Assembly: GCF_028618525.1 (NCBI RefSeq)
Contig: NZ_JAQITC010000003.1
Span: forward strand, 104,882 to 168,881
DNA length: 64,000 nt
Direction: 5' to 3'
DNA from: Bartonella sp. AU55XJBT
Lineage (GTDB): Bacteria; Pseudomonadota; Alphaproteobacteria; Rhizobiales; Rhizobiaceae
Position 1 is the stretch's first letter. Each line of letters starts with the position of its first letter. The notes under the pieces were generated by a model that worked only from the letters and a program-made list of their open reading frames with translations, was not told the origin of the DNA and did no database searches. This document shows, piece after piece, positions 9,192-20,173 of the stretch. The translations under genes and the position numbers were made by a program.

Positions 9192-9919
9192 TGAGCATGC
9201 AAAAAGAAACACATGGTCCCAGTACTGGTTCCTATTTGGTCGGTTTTATTCTGGCTGTATTTTTCACTTTAGGTTCTTTTATTCCTGTAATGTATGGAAT
9301 GATGGAAAGTTGGGCAATTAGTACAAAGGTTGCGTATCTTATTGGGATGGCAATTATTCAGATTATAGTACAAATTGTTTTCTTTTTACACTTGAGCTCT
9401 GGTCCAGATGCTAAGTGGAATTTAAGCGCTTTATGGTTTGCTGCTATTTGCGTTTTTGTTATTATTGGGGGTACGTGGTGGGCTATTTCCCATTTGAATT
9501 ATAATATGATGGGTGGTTCAGGACGTGTTATTGAACCAGAAATATCAAGAATGGATGATTCTTCAGTATCTGGGCAGCTATCAAATAAAGATATATCTGT
9601 AAGAAAACAGCCAGAAAAGACGCTGAACTCAGAAATTTCCATGGAGCAAACTCCAAGTATGCAATCTGCTGTAGATCAAGTACCTGGTTCAGAAATGCCT
9701 ATAGAGCAAGTTCCGAGTATGCAGACTCCTGTAGATCAAGCGCCTGGTTCAGAAGTACCTATGGAGCAAGTTCCAAGTATGCAGACTCCTGTAGATCAAG
9801 CGCCTGGTTCAGAAGTACCTATGGAGCAAGTTCCAAGTATGCAGACTCCTGTAGATCAAGTGCCTGGTTCAGAAGTGCCCATGGAGCAAACTCCAAGTAT
9901 GCACTCTCCTGTGGAATAG
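9191..9919 (+). CDS. cyoD: Cytochrome bo3 quinol oxidase subunit IV with repetitive C-terminal tail
   Basis: The first 110 or so residues are a normal CyoD: three membrane helices, with the typical IIQIIVQIVFFLHLSSG segment. The ATG at 9191 overlaps the cyoC stop and is preferred to the open frame upstream (9146). The protein then runs on to 242 residues, about twice the family length, with an acidic, proline- and methionine-rich tail built of 20-residue repeats (PVDQ.PGSE.PMEQ.PSM). With three helices and a cytoplasmic N-terminus, as in known CyoD, the tail should be periplasmic. No cyoE (heme O synthase) follows; it must be encoded elsewhere. Confidence 0.93.
   Translation: MSMQKETHGPSTGSYLVGFILAVFFTLGSFIPVMYGMMESWAISTKVAYLIGMAIIQIIVQIVFFLHLSSGPDAKWNLSALWFAAICVFVIIGGTWWAISHLNYNMMGGSGRVIEPEISRMDDSSVSGQLSNKDISVRKQPEKTLNSEISMEQTPSMQSAVDQVPGSEMPIEQVPSMQTPVDQAPGSEVPMEQVPSMQTPVDQAPGSEVPMEQVPSMQTPVDQVPGSEVPMEQTPSMHSPVE
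9661..9918 (+). repeat. 60-bp tandem repeat in the 3' end of cyoD
   Basis: About 4.3 copies of a 60-bp unit lie in frame. The units at 9721-9780 and 9781-9840 are identical; the first (9661-9720) and fourth (9841-9900) differ at a few positions, and the last is cut short by the stop codon. A looser ancestor of the unit is visible from about 9630. Identical neighbouring copies point to recent duplication. Confidence 0.95.
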
Positions 9920-10324
9920 TTGTGAGAAATACCTGTAGAGCTGATGTGGCATGCATAAGCTCTACAGGGGGACTCGCAAAGATTCGTAGGATATGAAGAG
10001 GAGGTTAAGGGTAAGATATCAATAGAATGCATATCATGATTTTGGACGTGCTTTTATTTTTAAGAAGACGATCCATTGTGCATTTAGTCAAGCTTTGATT
10101 TTTGAGATAGAGAGCTATTTGTAGAATATACAAAGGATGGTATTTGTACAGTTCAATACAGATAAAGAGAGCGTGAAGAACACATTTTTATGTTTATGTG
10201 AGATAAAGCTACGAAGAAGTAACATTGTAGTTTTACAAGATTTATATTAAAGAGAGCATTGAAGTTATTTATAATAATAGCGTGCAACTGAAATCGACAA
10301 TTTAGAGAATAATCAGAAAACTTA
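9920..10324. other. Spacer between cyoD and gpsA
   Basis: No gene is seen. An 11-bp inverted repeat (cctgtagagct, 9932-9942, with agctctacagg, 9958-9968) lies just after cyoD and could form a transcript-ending hairpin, but it lacks a clear T-run. Confidence 0.5.
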
Positions 10325-11329
10325 ATGAAAACCGTTGCAATGACAGTTATTGGTGCTGGTTCTTTTGGTACTGCGTTAGCGATTGCTCTTGCTCGTAATG
10401 GTCATAATGTTTTACTTTGGGGATATAATTCTCAACACATCGAGAAATTACAAGAACAACGTTGTAATCAAGTATATTTGCCCGATATTCAATTTCCTGA
10501 AAATTTGTTACTTGAAGATTCGCTTGCAACTGCAATAACAGCAAGTGACAATATACTAATCGCTGTTCCAAGCCATGTATTTCATCAAGTGTTGTATAAT
10601 ATTCAGCCTTATTTGGATAAACATTCACGTGTTATTTGGGCAACGAAAGGCTTAGAACAGGGTACAGGACGTTTTTTACAAGAAGTTGCTCGTGAGATTT
10701 TAGGTGAAAAAATCCCTTTAGCTGTTTTTTCTGGACCAACTTTTGCTAAAGAACTCGCTATTGGTTGGCCTACTGCAATGACGATAGCTGCTTCTGATGT
10801 TGAGTTTGCTAAAGAATTGCAGCAACTTTTTCATTGTGACAAAAGTTTTAGAGTTTATAAAAGCTCAGATATGATTGGTGTTCAATTAGGGGGAGCCGTC
10901 AAAAATGTTATTGCTATTGGTGCAGGAATATCAGATGGCATGGGATTTGGGGCAAATGCACGAACAGCTCTCATCACACGAGGATTAGCTGAAATCAGTC
11001 GTTTAGGGGGCGCTATGGGGGCTGAGCTTTCCACATTTATGGGAATGACAGGCTTAGGTGATCTGGTTTTGACATGTACTGATAATCAATCACGTAATCG
11101 CCGTTTTGGAATACTTCTTGGTAAAGGAATAGGTATAAAAGAAGCGGAAAAAAAAATTGGTCAGGTTGTGGAAGGGTACTTAAATACCAAGGAAGTACAT
11201 ATGTTAGCGCAACGTATTGGGGTGGAAGTGCCTATTGTAGAACAAATTTATCAAATTCTCTATTGTGGTAAAGACATAACTGAAGCGGCTAATACATTAT
11301 TGAGTCGCACTCTCAAGGATGAAATATAG
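10325..11329 (+). CDS. gpsA: NAD(P)-dependent glycerol-3-phosphate dehydrogenase
   Basis: GpsA reduces dihydroxyacetone phosphate to sn-glycerol 3-phosphate, the backbone for phospholipids. The N-terminal Rossmann motif is [10 protein letters not shown]. The catalytic lysine lies in [17 protein letters not shown] and is followed by [18 protein letters not shown]. The length (334 residues) is typical. It stands alone, with spacers on both sides, and faces the convergent fab operon. Confidence 0.96.
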   Translation: MKTVAMTVIGAGSFGTALAIALARNGHNVLLWGYNSQHIEKLQEQRCNQVYLPDIQFPENLLLEDSLATAITASDNILIAVPSHVFHQVLYNIQPYLDKHSRVIWATKGLEQGTGRFLQEVAREILGEKIPLAVFSGPTFAKELAIGWPTAMTIAASDVEFAKELQQLFHCDKSFRVYKSSDMIGVQLGGAVKNVIAIGAGISDGMGFGANARTALITRGLAEISRLGGAMGAELSTFMGMTGLGDLVLTCTDNQSRNRRFGILLGKGIGIKEAEKKIGQVVEGYLNTKEVHMLAQRIGVEVPIVEQIYQILYCGKDITEAANTLLSRTLKDEI

Positions 11330-11823
11330 TAGTATCCTGTATTCTTAAATAATTTCAATCGTAACAAATAGAAATATAAAATAGATTGTGTTGATGATTG
11401 TATAAGTCTGTTATATCTCAGAAAATTACAGATTCATATCATTCGATTTTTTTATGAAGTAGAGTTGAAATATAAAAGTTTTGGCTCTTGTTAAGTATCT
11501 CTTTGAAAATAATTTATTATTTCTACTTACATATGTTTGTCTAATGTAATGAAAGAGATATTTTAATTTTCTCTTAAACGCTAATAATATTTGAAGAATA
11601 GTAGAAAATTTATAGGGGAGTAGCACCTTATTTATATAAAGTTAAGCTAGAAATTTTCTATTATCCGATTTCCAATATTATTTGTGCGTTTAATAGCTTT
11701 TATGCAATAGATTGGATTTGAAGGCTTTCCCCATGAGATTTAATCTAGTAGAGAAAGCACTCATCACTATGCAAACAAAGGACTCTACAGATGAGCGATT
11801 TTATTTTTGAAGTCGGATGTTTT
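11330..11823. other. Spacer between gpsA and fabI (convergent genes)
   Basis: About 490 bp of AT-rich DNA. Short frames on the minus strand have no recognisable motif or ribosome site. I see nothing supportable here. Confidence 0.5.
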
Positions 11824-12642
11824 TTATCCTTCTTGGGAGTCTTCAGTTTTTTTCAGTTCTTCAAGTATTGGCATAGACATGATATTATAGCCTGAATCAA
11901 CATAGTGAATTTCACCTGTAACGCCTGATGACAAGTCAGAGAGGAGATAAAGCGCGGATTTTCCAATTTCATGAATATCCACGGTACGACGTAATGGGGC
12001 ATTACGTCGTTGGTGTGAAAATATTGCACGTGCAGCTGCAATACCATTACCCGCTAAGGTTCTAACAGGACCAGCTGAAATCGCATTGACGCGGATATTT
12101 TGCGGGCCAAAGTCTGCCGCTAAATAACGGACCATAGCTTCTAAAGCAGCTTTAGCAACCCCCATGATATTATAATTAGGGACAACTTGCTGTGAAGCGC
12201 CATAGGTAAGGGTTAAAAGTGCTCCTCCATGAGGCATAAGCTTTTCTGCACGCTGAGCAATTTCAGTAAAGGAATAAGCTGAAATAACCATTGTACGTTG
12301 AAAGTTTTCACGCGTTGTAACATCAACGTAACGCCCTTTTAGCTGATTTTTATCTGAAAAACCAATAGCATGGACAATAAAATCAATTGTTTTCCATTCT
12401 TTTTCAAGTTTTTCAAAGACCTCATCAACATTTTCAATTTTTTCAACATCACACTCTAGAACTAATTTGCAGCCAAGCTTATCTGCTAGAGGCTGAACAC
12501 GTTTTCCGAAAGCATCTCCTTGATAAGTTAAGGCTAATTCAGCTCCTGCTTGTGCGAGTTGACAGGCAATGCCCCAAGCAATTGAATGGTCATTCGCAAT
12601 TCCCATAATAAGGCCACGTTTGCCCTCCATCAAACCTTTCAT
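11824..12642 (-). CDS. fabI: Enoyl-[acyl-carrier-protein] reductase (NADH) FabI
   Basis: FabI performs the last reduction of each fatty-acid elongation cycle. It is a short-chain dehydrogenase with the FabI-type nucleotide site GIANDHSIAWGIA, the catalytic tyrosine and lysine spaced as Tyr-x6-Lys in YNIMGVAKAALE, and the substrate-loop region ISAGPVRTLA. It has 272 residues, the normal length. A GGAG site precedes the ATG. It is the last gene of fabA-fabB-fabI, 48 bp after fabB. Confidence 0.95.
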   Translation of the reverse strand: MKGLMEGKRGLIMGIANDHSIAWGIACQLAQAGAELALTYQGDAFGKRVQPLADKLGCKLVLECDVEKIENVDEVFEKLEKEWKTIDFIVHAIGFSDKNQLKGRYVDVTTRENFQRTMVISAYSFTEIAQRAEKLMPHGGALLTLTYGASQQVVPNYNIMGVAKAALEAMVRYLAADFGPQNIRVNAISAGPVRTLAGNGIAAARAIFSHQRRNAPLRRTVDIHEIGKSALYLLSDLSSGVTGEIHYVDSGYNIMSMPILEELKKTEDSQEG

Positions 12643-12690
12643 ATTATTCTCCGTAAGACCGTATTTTTTTCAATTACTAAGAACTTTCAT

Positions 12691-13911
12691 TTATACATAG
12701 CGTTGAAAAATAAGCGTTGCATTGGTACCGCCAAAGCCAAAAGTATTTGACAATACGGTATTCAGTTGTTGATGATCGCGTCGTTCACGAACAATTGGCA
12801 TATCAGCAAAAGCTGGATCCAGTTCTTCGATATGGGCACTTTCACAGATAAAATTATGATTCATCATTAACAATGTATAGATTGCTTCGTGAACACCTGC
12901 GGCTCCTAAGGAATGCCCTGTTAGAGATTTGGTAGCAGAAATGGGGGGGCATTGATCACCTGCTCCAAAAATACGGCGGATAGCTTCTATTTCAGGAGGA
13001 TCTCCAACAGGTGTTGCTGTTGCATGGGGATTGATATAATCAATTTTATCGTGGACTTTTGCAAGGGCCATGCGCATGCACCGTTCTGCTCCCTCTCCTG
13101 ATGGAGCAACCATATCATGTCCATCGGATGTCGCACCATATCCAACGATTTCTCCATAGATTTTTGCCCCACGGGCTTTAGCACATTCTAGTTCTTCAAG
13201 GACTAAAACGCCAGCACCTCCAGCAATAACAAATCCATCACGATTGACATCGTAGGCCCGTGAAGCTTTATGAGGGATGTCATTATATCTACTAGACATA
13301 GCGCCCATAGCATCAAATAAAACAGAGAGTGTCCAATCCAAATCCTCGCAGCCACCGGCAAAGACGCGGTCCTGTTTACCATATTGGATCATTTCATAAG
13401 CGTTTCCAATACAATGATTGGAGGTAGCACAAGCTGAAGAGATTGAATAGTTGACCCCTTTTATCTTAAAAAAAGTTGCCAGTGTTGCTGAAGCTGTAGA
13501 ACTCATCGCTTTAGGCACAACAAAAGGCCCAACACGCTTTGGACCCTTTTGGCGTGTAATATCGGCTGCTTCTACGATTGACTGCGTTGAAGCACCTCCG
13601 GAACCCATAATAATCCCTGTGTGTTCGTTTGATACTTCATGAGGCTCTAAACCAGCATCAGCAATTGCTTGATCCATTGCAATATGATTCCATGCTGTTC
13701 CACGTCCATGAAAACGTAAAGCGCGTCGGTCAACGCGTTCTTCTATATTAATATCAGGCTTACCGTAAACTCTGCTACGAAAGCCTAACTCAGCATATTG
13801 AGGTGCGTAAGAAATTCCGGATTTTGCTTCACGTAAACTGGTTAAAACGGCTTGGGGGTCATTTCCAATCGCGGAAACAATTCCCATTCCGGTTACAACA
13901 ACACGACGCAT
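12691..13911 (-). CDS. fabB: 3-oxoacyl-ACP synthase I FabB
   Basis: This is the condensing enzyme needed to elongate unsaturated acyl chains. The thiolase fold carries the active cysteine in [18 protein letters not shown] and the histidines in [18 protein letters not shown] and [14 protein letters not shown]. Placement directly after fabA, together with the SACATS version of the Cys site, favours FabB over FabF. It has 406 residues. A strong GGAGG lies upstream of the ATG. Confidence 0.93.
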   Translation of the reverse strand: MRRVVVTGMGIVSAIGNDPQAVLTSLREAKSGISYAPQYAELGFRSRVYGKPDINIEERVDRRALRFHGRGTAWNHIAMDQAIADAGLEPHEVSNEHTGIIMGSGGASTQSIVEAADITRQKGPKRVGPFVVPKAMSSTASATLATFFKIKGVNYSISSACATSNHCIGNAYEMIQYGKQDRVFAGGCEDLDWTLSVLFDAMGAMSSRYNDIPHKASRAYDVNRDGFVIAGGAGVLVLEELECAKARGAKIYGEIVGYGATSDGHDMVAPSGEGAERCMRMALAKVHDKIDYINPHATATPVGDPPEIEAIRRIFGAGDQCPPISATKSLTGHSLGAAGVHEAIYTLLMMNHNFICESAHIEELDPAFADMPIVRERRDHQQLNTVLSNTFGFGGTNATLIFQRYV

Positions 13912-13967
13912 TCATACCTCCTTATTCCATACAGAATAGTAAAAAATTCTTCCTGATGAAAATAAAT

Positions 13968-14477
13968 TCAATCTTCCTTGAATAAAGCAACGCGCAAATC
14001 ATTCGCTTTATAAATAGTTTCTCCATCTGCTTTGAGCCATCCATCAGCTATTCCCAAGACTAAATTTCCCCGTCGAATACGCTTAAAATCTATTCCATAT
14101 TCAAGAAGTTTGGTTTGTGGTGTTACCATACCTGATAATTTCACTTCACCTGTTGATATCGCTCTTCCTTTCCCTGGTTCTCCCAACCAACCAAGAAAAA
14201 AACCTGTTAATTGCCACATACCATCCAATCCAAGACATCCTGGCATAACGGGATCACCTATAAAGTGACAATTAAAGAACCAGTGGTCTGGTGTAATGTC
14301 AAATTCGGCACGAACCATTCCTTTATCGTATTTACCACCAGTTTCACTGATTTGAGTGATTCGATCAATCATCAACATTGGCGGTGCCGGCAATTGCGCA
14401 TTACCCTTACCAAACATTTCGCCGCGAGCGCAGCTTAGAAGCTCTTCATAAGTGTAGCGAGACTTTTGTTCAGCCAT
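13968..14477 (-). CDS. fabA: 3-hydroxydecanoyl-ACP dehydratase/isomerase FabA
   Basis: FabA dehydrates 3-hydroxydecanoyl-ACP and isomerises the product to cis-3-decenoyl-ACP, the branch to unsaturated fatty acids. The catalytic histidine and aspartate lie in [22 protein letters not shown]. The start [12 protein letters not shown] is chosen because GGAG sits six bases upstream; the frame extends seven codons further. It has 169 residues. It is the first gene of the fab operon and is divergent from irr. Confidence 0.95.
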   Translation of the reverse strand: MAEQKSRYTYEELLSCARGEMFGKGNAQLPAPPMLMIDRITQISETGGKYDKGMVRAEFDITPDHWFFNCHFIGDPVMPGCLGLDGMWQLTGFFLGWLGEPGKGRAISTGEVKLSGMVTPQTKLLEYGIDFKRIRRGNLVLGIADGWLKADGETIYKANDLRVALFKED

Positions 14478-14697
14478 GGTTACTCCATTTATTTGCATAT
14501 ATCTTTATTTCTGCGCTTTTCCCCGACCTACTTTTAGAGCAAATTTTAAAGAGAGGGAAATGATTTTATATCATTTTTAGTGACAAAAGCCCTTTTTTAT
14601 GTATTCTACATAGATAATTATTTAAAAATGGAATACAAGATTGCACCATACTGTTCCCATTTTTTATATTTTTATCTTATTGAAGCAGGGAGATATT

Positions 14698-15222
14698 TTG
14701 GTTCGTAATATGTCAGGGAATGCAGACAATTTAGATATGAATGAAAAGCAACAGTCCACAAGAGAATGTGGAGAAGGTGTGCAATATTATTCCACTTCTA
14801 TGTTACAAAAACGTTTGCGTGAAAATGGTTTGCGTCCAACACGTCAGCGATTAGAGCTTGCACATATGATTTTTTCTGAAGGAAATCGTCATATTACGGC
14901 TGAAGAGCTCTATGAGGAAGCGGTGAGGGCAGGTGTTCCTGTATCCTTAGCAACGGTTTACAATACGCTTCATCAATTTACTGAAGCGGGATTATTACGG
15001 ATTATTGCCGTAGAGGGTTCGAAGACTTGGTTTGATACAAATACCTCTGATCACTACCATTTTTATATAGAAGGTGAAAATCATATCCTTGATATTCCTT
15101 GCAATTTAGAAGAATTTCCCATTATTGGAAATTTGCCTACACCACCAGAAGGTATGGAAATTTCACATGTTGATTTGATCGTTCGCTTGAAACAAAAAAA
15201 TCAATCTTGTGATAGGGAATAA
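14698..15222 (+). CDS. irr: Iron response regulator Irr (Fur family)
   Basis: Irr is the heme-responsive Fur-family regulator that controls iron and heme genes in Rhizobiales. The winged-helix core reads LRENGLRPTRQRLELAHMIF ... HITAEELYEEA ... VSLATVYNTLHQFTEAGLL. The histidine cluster DHYHFYIEGENHILDIP replaces the metal sites of classic Fur and matches Irr. The start is uncertain: a TTG at 14698 has AGGGAG at good spacing, while ATG 14710 (MSGNADNLD) is four codons later. The divergent fabA shares the roughly 220-bp upstream region. This irr/fabA-fabB-fabI block is conserved in related genera. Confidence 0.9.
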   Translation: MVRNMSGNADNLDMNEKQQSTRECGEGVQYYSTSMLQKRLRENGLRPTRQRLELAHMIFSEGNRHITAEELYEEAVRAGVPVSLATVYNTLHQFTEAGLLRIIAVEGSKTWFDTNTSDHYHFYIEGENHILDIPCNLEEFPIIGNLPTPPEGMEISHVDLIVRLKQKNQSCDRE

Positions 15223-15268
15223 GCATATTCAATGAGGAATGAAAATTAAACTTGATGCATTTGAGCAT

Positions 15269-15829
15269 TCACCAACCTTTTATTTTTTCATCAGGATAGA
15301 TTCCCCATAATTGAGGTTGATGGAGCCATCCATGAACGTTATTAAGAGTGATTTCGCACCATTGTCCATCGCATTGGTGGATATTGCCAATGACATTAGG
15401 CTCTACTTCTGCCACTAGTTGTGCGTCGTCAGTGGGTTTGTTTCGTAGCATCAGCCTTTTTGTTTTATCTTTTTGCCATGGAATAGTTATAGCCGTTCGC
15501 TTTCCTGATAAAAGCGATTGATATACCCACCCTTCATCGCCTTCTGCATCACGAATTTTGCGCCATTGATCATATTCTTGTATGATTTCAATAGGTAACC
15601 CCTTCTTTTTGTAGGTAAAAATAATAGAATAGTTGCTTCCTGGCCCAACGCGTACATTAACACGAGTGGGTTTAATCGAAGCAAATCGCGGAAGGGGTAA
15701 ACCACTGGGACCTAAATTTTGATTAAAGGTTTGTGCGTGCAACAAACGTGGTGGACCCAATACAATGACTTTTGCTATTAAGATACATGATGCAAGCATT
15801 AAAACGCGAAACCAACAAGAATTTTGCAC
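15269..15829 (-). CDS. Secreted bacterial SH3-domain protein
   Basis: The 186-residue protein begins with a signal peptide (hydrophobic core VLMLASCILIAKVIVL, likely cleaved after LLHAQ). An SH3b-type domain follows: TRVNVRVGPGSNYSIIFTYKKKGLPIEII ... WRKIRDAEGDEGWVY, and a second, weaker SH3-like segment (LRNKPTDDAQLVAEVEPNV ... WCEITLNNVHGWLH). Such periplasmic domains often bind peptidoglycan, but the exact role is unknown. Translation starts at a GTG with AAGGAG upstream. It is convergent with irr. Confidence 0.8.
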   Translation of the reverse strand: MQNSCWFRVLMLASCILIAKVIVLGPPRLLHAQTFNQNLGPSGLPLPRFASIKPTRVNVRVGPGSNYSIIFTYKKKGLPIEIIQEYDQWRKIRDAEGDEGWVYQSLLSGKRTAITIPWQKDKTKRLMLRNKPTDDAQLVAEVEPNVIGNIHQCDGQWCEITLNNVHGWLHQPQLWGIYPDEKIKGW

Positions 15830-15837
15830 ACTGAACT

Positions 15838-17286
15838 CCTTTATTTCGTCATATATTAGTCATTTAAAATCTGGAAGATAAGATTGGAGACTGATAAAAA
15901 AATTATGCCATATCGCTCGTTAATGAGATCTAAACAATGAAAAAATTGTTGGAAGAAGAGCAAAATAAAGAAACAAAAGTTTGAATTTTTGAGTACTTTA
16001 GGGTGTTTATGAGGGGATAGTTGTAGATAAATATTGGGTTTTTAGCGATTTGTATGCGTGAGAAAAATATTAAAATAGCCAAGTATCAAGTATATTGTGG
16101 CCGGAGCAGTTTTGTATAGGAAATCAGAGCTAAAATTTTGTCTCTTTTTTCCAAGAGTGTTTCTCGAAATAAAAGTACAGTTATGCATGTTATGAATACG
16201 AAAACTGTTCAGTAAAAGGATTATGGTTTGGTTTGAGAAGACAGTTTTGAATGGACAAAAGAATACGATGTATGAAGCATTTAAGCGTAAAAATATGAGC
16301 AACATTATAGAATAAGTTGATATATAAAGAGCTAATTTTAACAGGATAGTTTTTGTGATAATTTAATATATGAAATTTGCTCTGTAGTGATCTTACGCAA
16401 TGATAGTGCTTATCCGTATGTTAATAAGGTAGTGCCGTCATTCTATTTCACAGATCTCAATGTAATATTATTCCTATTATTTGGAGCGTTTATAAGAAGC
16501 ATTGTTATTTTATTTGCATAATAAATTCCGCTTGTCGATGTACAAGCAAGAAAACTTGATTGATTCAATATGAGAGGATGTTGAGAGAATATGCTGTAAG
16601 GGATCAATTTAAACTCGTTATTTAAATTGTAAAACCATTTTCATCAAAAATAGGTATATAAGACACTTGCACCCATATTAAAATAAGAGTGTTTTCTTTG
16701 TTTATTTTCAATTTTCTTTTATTTCAGCTCAGTATAAAAAGTTTGATGAAAGAAGAGGGATTATTCGATACGCTTATGAGATTAATTACATAAGCAAAGA
16801 GACAGAGGACTATATATTTTCATACCCTTCCACACACAACTGCATATTGCGATAGTCATTTGGTTTTGCAATCTGCTCTAAAATCTTCGAAAGATGCAGA
16901 ATATTTAAGAAGAAAAAAAGAAAATCATCATCAGACGTGCATATAAGAAATAGTTATGTGAGAGATAAAAAGAAGGAGGAGAATTATAGCAAAAAGTGGT
17001 AATAAATATCTTACACTCACTCCACATTTTATACAGGAACAAGTCCCTTAAATATCTAAAGTATCGTTATGTTATCTGTTTTTGAAAACCACAAGAGTGA
17101 AGAAAACTGCATCTCTATGACAAAAAAATTTAGCTCTTTCAGATAATTAATATATTCATTTATGTAACTAAAACACAACACAATACTGCACAAACAAACA
17201 CCTTATTACACTTGCTTATGAAGATAAATTTTTCCGGTAACTTATTCTCTATTGCTTATGCAATTCTATGATGCATCAAAAGTGTA
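15838..17286. other. Long gene-poor spacer
   Basis: About 1.45 kb with no ORF carrying a recognisable motif or a good ribosome site. The longest minus-strand frame (16042-16305) looks random and AT-driven. The stretch may be decayed coding DNA, common in Bartonella, or may hold an untested small RNA. Confidence 0.45.
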
Positions 17287-17520
17287 TCACTTCACCGCAA
17301 CACTCCGTCCGTTACTAACAAAACCCTCTCTTTGCGCACGCTTACGAGCAAGCTTACGTGTACGACGAATAGCCTCAGCTTTTTCACGAGCACGTTTTTC
17401 AGATGGCTTTTCATAATAACTACGCATTTTCATTTCACGGAAGATACCTTCACGCTGCATCTTTTTTTTCAACGCGCGAAGCGCTTGGTCAACATTATTA
17501 TCACGAACGAGTACTTGCAC
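17287..17520 (-). CDS. rpsU: 30S ribosomal protein S21
   Basis: This 77-residue, strongly basic protein starts [25 protein letters not shown] and continues with [22 protein letters not shown], the S21 signature. The start is a GTG (17520) with AGGA upstream. S21 helps the small subunit select the mRNA start. It precedes a spacer and is not in an obvious operon. Confidence 0.95.
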   Translation of the reverse strand: MQVLVRDNNVDQALRALKKKMQREGIFREMKMRSYYEKPSEKRAREKAEAIRRTRKLARKRAQREGFVSNGRSVAVK

Positions 17521-17706
17521 TATTTATCCTGCTTTTTTCAGTGTCATAAATGATAGGAAAAACCTACGTCCTTTTAAAGACATATCTAAAAGGACAAAGG
17601 CTTATATCATATAAATAAGACATTTGTCTATATAACTTTTTAAAATTCTATTCTTTTTGTAATAAAATACTTTTTATAATAAAGGATAGAGTTTATGGTT
17701 ATAAAC

Positions 17707-19380
17707 TTATGAAAGCCCTTGTATATTATCATTTTCATCAAGATGGATTTTTTCAGCGGCAGGATAATGCGGTAAGCCGGGCATGGTCATAACATCTCCA
17801 CAAATGACAACAATAAAGCCGGCTCCCGCACAGAGACGAACTTCTCGTATAGGAATTTCAAAATCAACAGGAGCACCATATTGCTTGGGATCAGCAGAAA
17901 AAGAATAAGGTGTTTTTGCCATACAAATAGGGTAGGTGCCAAAACCTTCTTTTTCCCAAGATTCAAGTTGTTTAAGAATAGGCGCTGAGATGATAGCGCC
18001 ACGCCCACCGTATAACTTTGTTATAATACAATTAATTTTTTGAACGAGGGGAATATCATCTTGATAGAGCACTTTAAAATCGGAATCTTGTTTTTCAATT
18101 AAGGCAATAAGTTCTTGTGCAAGTTCTATAGCACCTTTTCCACCTTGTTCCCAATGCTTACAGACAATAGCTTTGTGTCCAGTTGCTGCAACTATTTTTT
18201 GTAATGTTTTTATTTCAGCATCGCTATCACTGTCAAAATGATTAATTGCTACAACACAAGGGATATCGTAGAGCTCCATATTTTTGATATGTCTTAAAAG
18301 ATTAGTGGCTCCCTTTTCTAAAGCGGTGATATTTTCTTCTGTCAGATTATTTTTATCCAACCCACCATTCATTTTTAATGCACGAATCGTTGCAACAATC
18401 ACTGTTGCATTTGGTACAATGCCTGCTTGCCGACATTTTATGTTGAAGAATTTTTCTGCTCCAAGATCGGCTCCAAATCCTGCTTCCGTGACAACATAAT
18501 CAGCCAATTTTAAAGCGGTTTTTGTTGCTATAACTGAGTTACAACCATGAGCAATATTGGCAAAAGGCCCTCCATGAACGAGAACAGGATTATTTTCAAT
18601 TGTTTGTACAAGATTGGGTTGTATGGCATCTTTGAGAAGAACTGCCATTGCGCCTTCTGCATTGAGATCAGCCACTGTTATGGGCGTTTTATCATAACGA
18701 TAGGCAACAATCACTTTTTTGAGTCTTTGTGTAAGGTTTTCTAAATTTTCAGAGAGACAAAGAAGTGCCATAATTTCTGATGCAACAGTAATGTCAAAAC
18801 CTGTTTGGCGTGGAAAACCATTTGTTATGCCCCCCAATGAAATAACAATATCGCGCAATGCACGGTCATTCATATCAAGAACGCGCTTCCAAACAATACG
18901 ACGTGGATCAATGTTGAGAGTATTTCCCCAATAGATGTGATTATCGATCATCGCGGCAAGAAGATTATGCGCTGCTGTAATAGCATGAAAATCACCGGTA
19001 AAATGTAAATTAAGATCATCCATTGGGATGACTTGCGCATAACCACCACCAGCAGCACCACCCTTTACACCAAAACAGGGGCCTAAAGACGGTTCTCTCA
19101 AAGTGGCTATTGTTTTTTTGCCAATGAGATTAAGAGCATCATTTAGTCCAACCGTTGTTGTAGTTTTTCCTTCTCCAGCAGGTGTGGGATTGATAGCCGT
19201 GACGAGGATAAGTTTACCATCTGGATTTTTATTGAGCGATTTTATGTATGCAGAAGAAATTTTAGCTTTATCATGGCCATAGGGAATGAGATTTTCATGT
19301 GCGATACCAATTTTTTGTGCAATTTCAGTAATATGCTGCTTTTTAGCAGTGCGAGCAATTTCAATATCTGTTTTAGGCAT
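17707..19380 (-). CDS. fhs: Formate-tetrahydrofolate ligase
   Basis: Fhs makes 10-formyltetrahydrofolate from formate, ATP and tetrahydrofolate, feeding purine and formyl-methionine synthesis. Family landmarks are the ATP-binding loop [41 protein letters not shown] and [19 protein letters not shown]. The length is 557 residues, normal for the family. It is a single gene with an ATG start. Confidence 0.96.
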   Translation of the reverse strand: MPKTDIEIARTAKKQHITEIAQKIGIAHENLIPYGHDKAKISSAYIKSLNKNPDGKLILVTAINPTPAGEGKTTTTVGLNDALNLIGKKTIATLREPSLGPCFGVKGGAAGGGYAQVIPMDDLNLHFTGDFHAITAAHNLLAAMIDNHIYWGNTLNIDPRRIVWKRVLDMNDRALRDIVISLGGITNGFPRQTGFDITVASEIMALLCLSENLENLTQRLKKVIVAYRYDKTPITVADLNAEGAMAVLLKDAIQPNLVQTIENNPVLVHGGPFANIAHGCNSVIATKTALKLADYVVTEAGFGADLGAEKFFNIKCRQAGIVPNATVIVATIRALKMNGGLDKNNLTEENITALEKGATNLLRHIKNMELYDIPCVVAINHFDSDSDAEIKTLQKIVAATGHKAIVCKHWEQGGKGAIELAQELIALIEKQDSDFKVLYQDDIPLVQKINCIITKLYGGRGAIISAPILKQLESWEKEGFGTYPICMAKTPYSFSADPKQYGAPVDFEIPIREVRLCAGAGFIVVICGDVMTMPGLPHYPAAEKIHLDENDNIQGLS

Positions 19381-20096
19381 GGAAAAATTCTTTAAACTAA
19401 GCTTTTATTAACATTTGGGATCTGTATTCTATGGATTAATGAAAAAAAACCATAGAGAATAGAAAGTATAAGATATCATAGAGGTCAATGATGTGTCGCG
19501 CAAGCGATAATACTAAAGAACGGCAAGAGGAGTTTTATTGTTTTTGGGAAAAAAGAATCTCTATGTTTTTAGTTTCGATAAGTTCTTAGCTAGTCTGCAA
19601 TATTACGCTTAATATCAGCTCATGATGAATATCAGAAAAAAGTCTTTGGATAATTAATTTAAGAACTTTTTACGCAGCGATTTTGATATCTTATATCTGT
19701 TATTCCGAATAGTACACTGAAAAAGTTTTAGAGGTCGCTAAACCGCAATTTGTGGAGTCCCTCTTAAGATGGGGCGGACAGAAATGAAATGCTCAGAAAT
19801 ACCCGTTGATGAAAAAGTATAATCTAGAAGAAATCAAAAACAAGCGCATAGCTTGAAAAAAGAAAGCAACAGCACACACCAACTTATGTAATCTCCACGA
19901 TTATTGCTAATAAAAAACACCTTTGGGCTGGATTGAAGGCCGCACAACATCCCATTCTATCAAAATAGCTAAGAAACGACTCAAAATAGAATGAAATAAA
20001 AAGCCATAAGAAGACCAAAGGTAAGCAAAAAATAAATCACATAAAAAAATTCAAAAGGCTTGAATTCATGAGCAAGATATTGAATTTATTGATAGA
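19381..20096. other. Spacer between fhs and tRNA-Arg
   Basis: About 700 bp without a supportable gene. It should contain the fhs promoter, but no clear -35/-10 pair could be assigned by eye. Confidence 0.4.
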
Positions 20097-20173
20097 TGGC
20101 GCACCCGAAGAGATTCGAACTCCTGACCCCCAGATTCGTAGTCTGGTGCTCTATCCAGCTGAGCTACGGGTGC
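20097..20173 (-). tRNA. tRNA-Arg (anticodon ACG)
   Basis: The reverse complement folds as a full cloverleaf: acceptor GCACCCG pairs with CGGGTGC, the D-arm is GCTCAGCTGGATAGAGC, and the anticodon loop CTACGAA gives ACG. The T-arm is GGAGTTCGAATCTC, and CCA is encoded after the discriminator G. The A34 is normally changed to inosine and reads CGU, CGC and CGA codons. Confidence 0.96.

Noticed and set aside
9932..9968. Inverted repeat after cyoD as a definite terminator
   Set aside because: The stem is good but has a 15-nt loop and no T-run, so it is only noted in the spacer entry.
14698..15222. Calling the regulator Fur rather than Irr
   Set aside because: The histidine-rich DHYHFYIEGENHILDIP segment, the lack of the Fur CxxC pair and the fabA linkage fit Irr.
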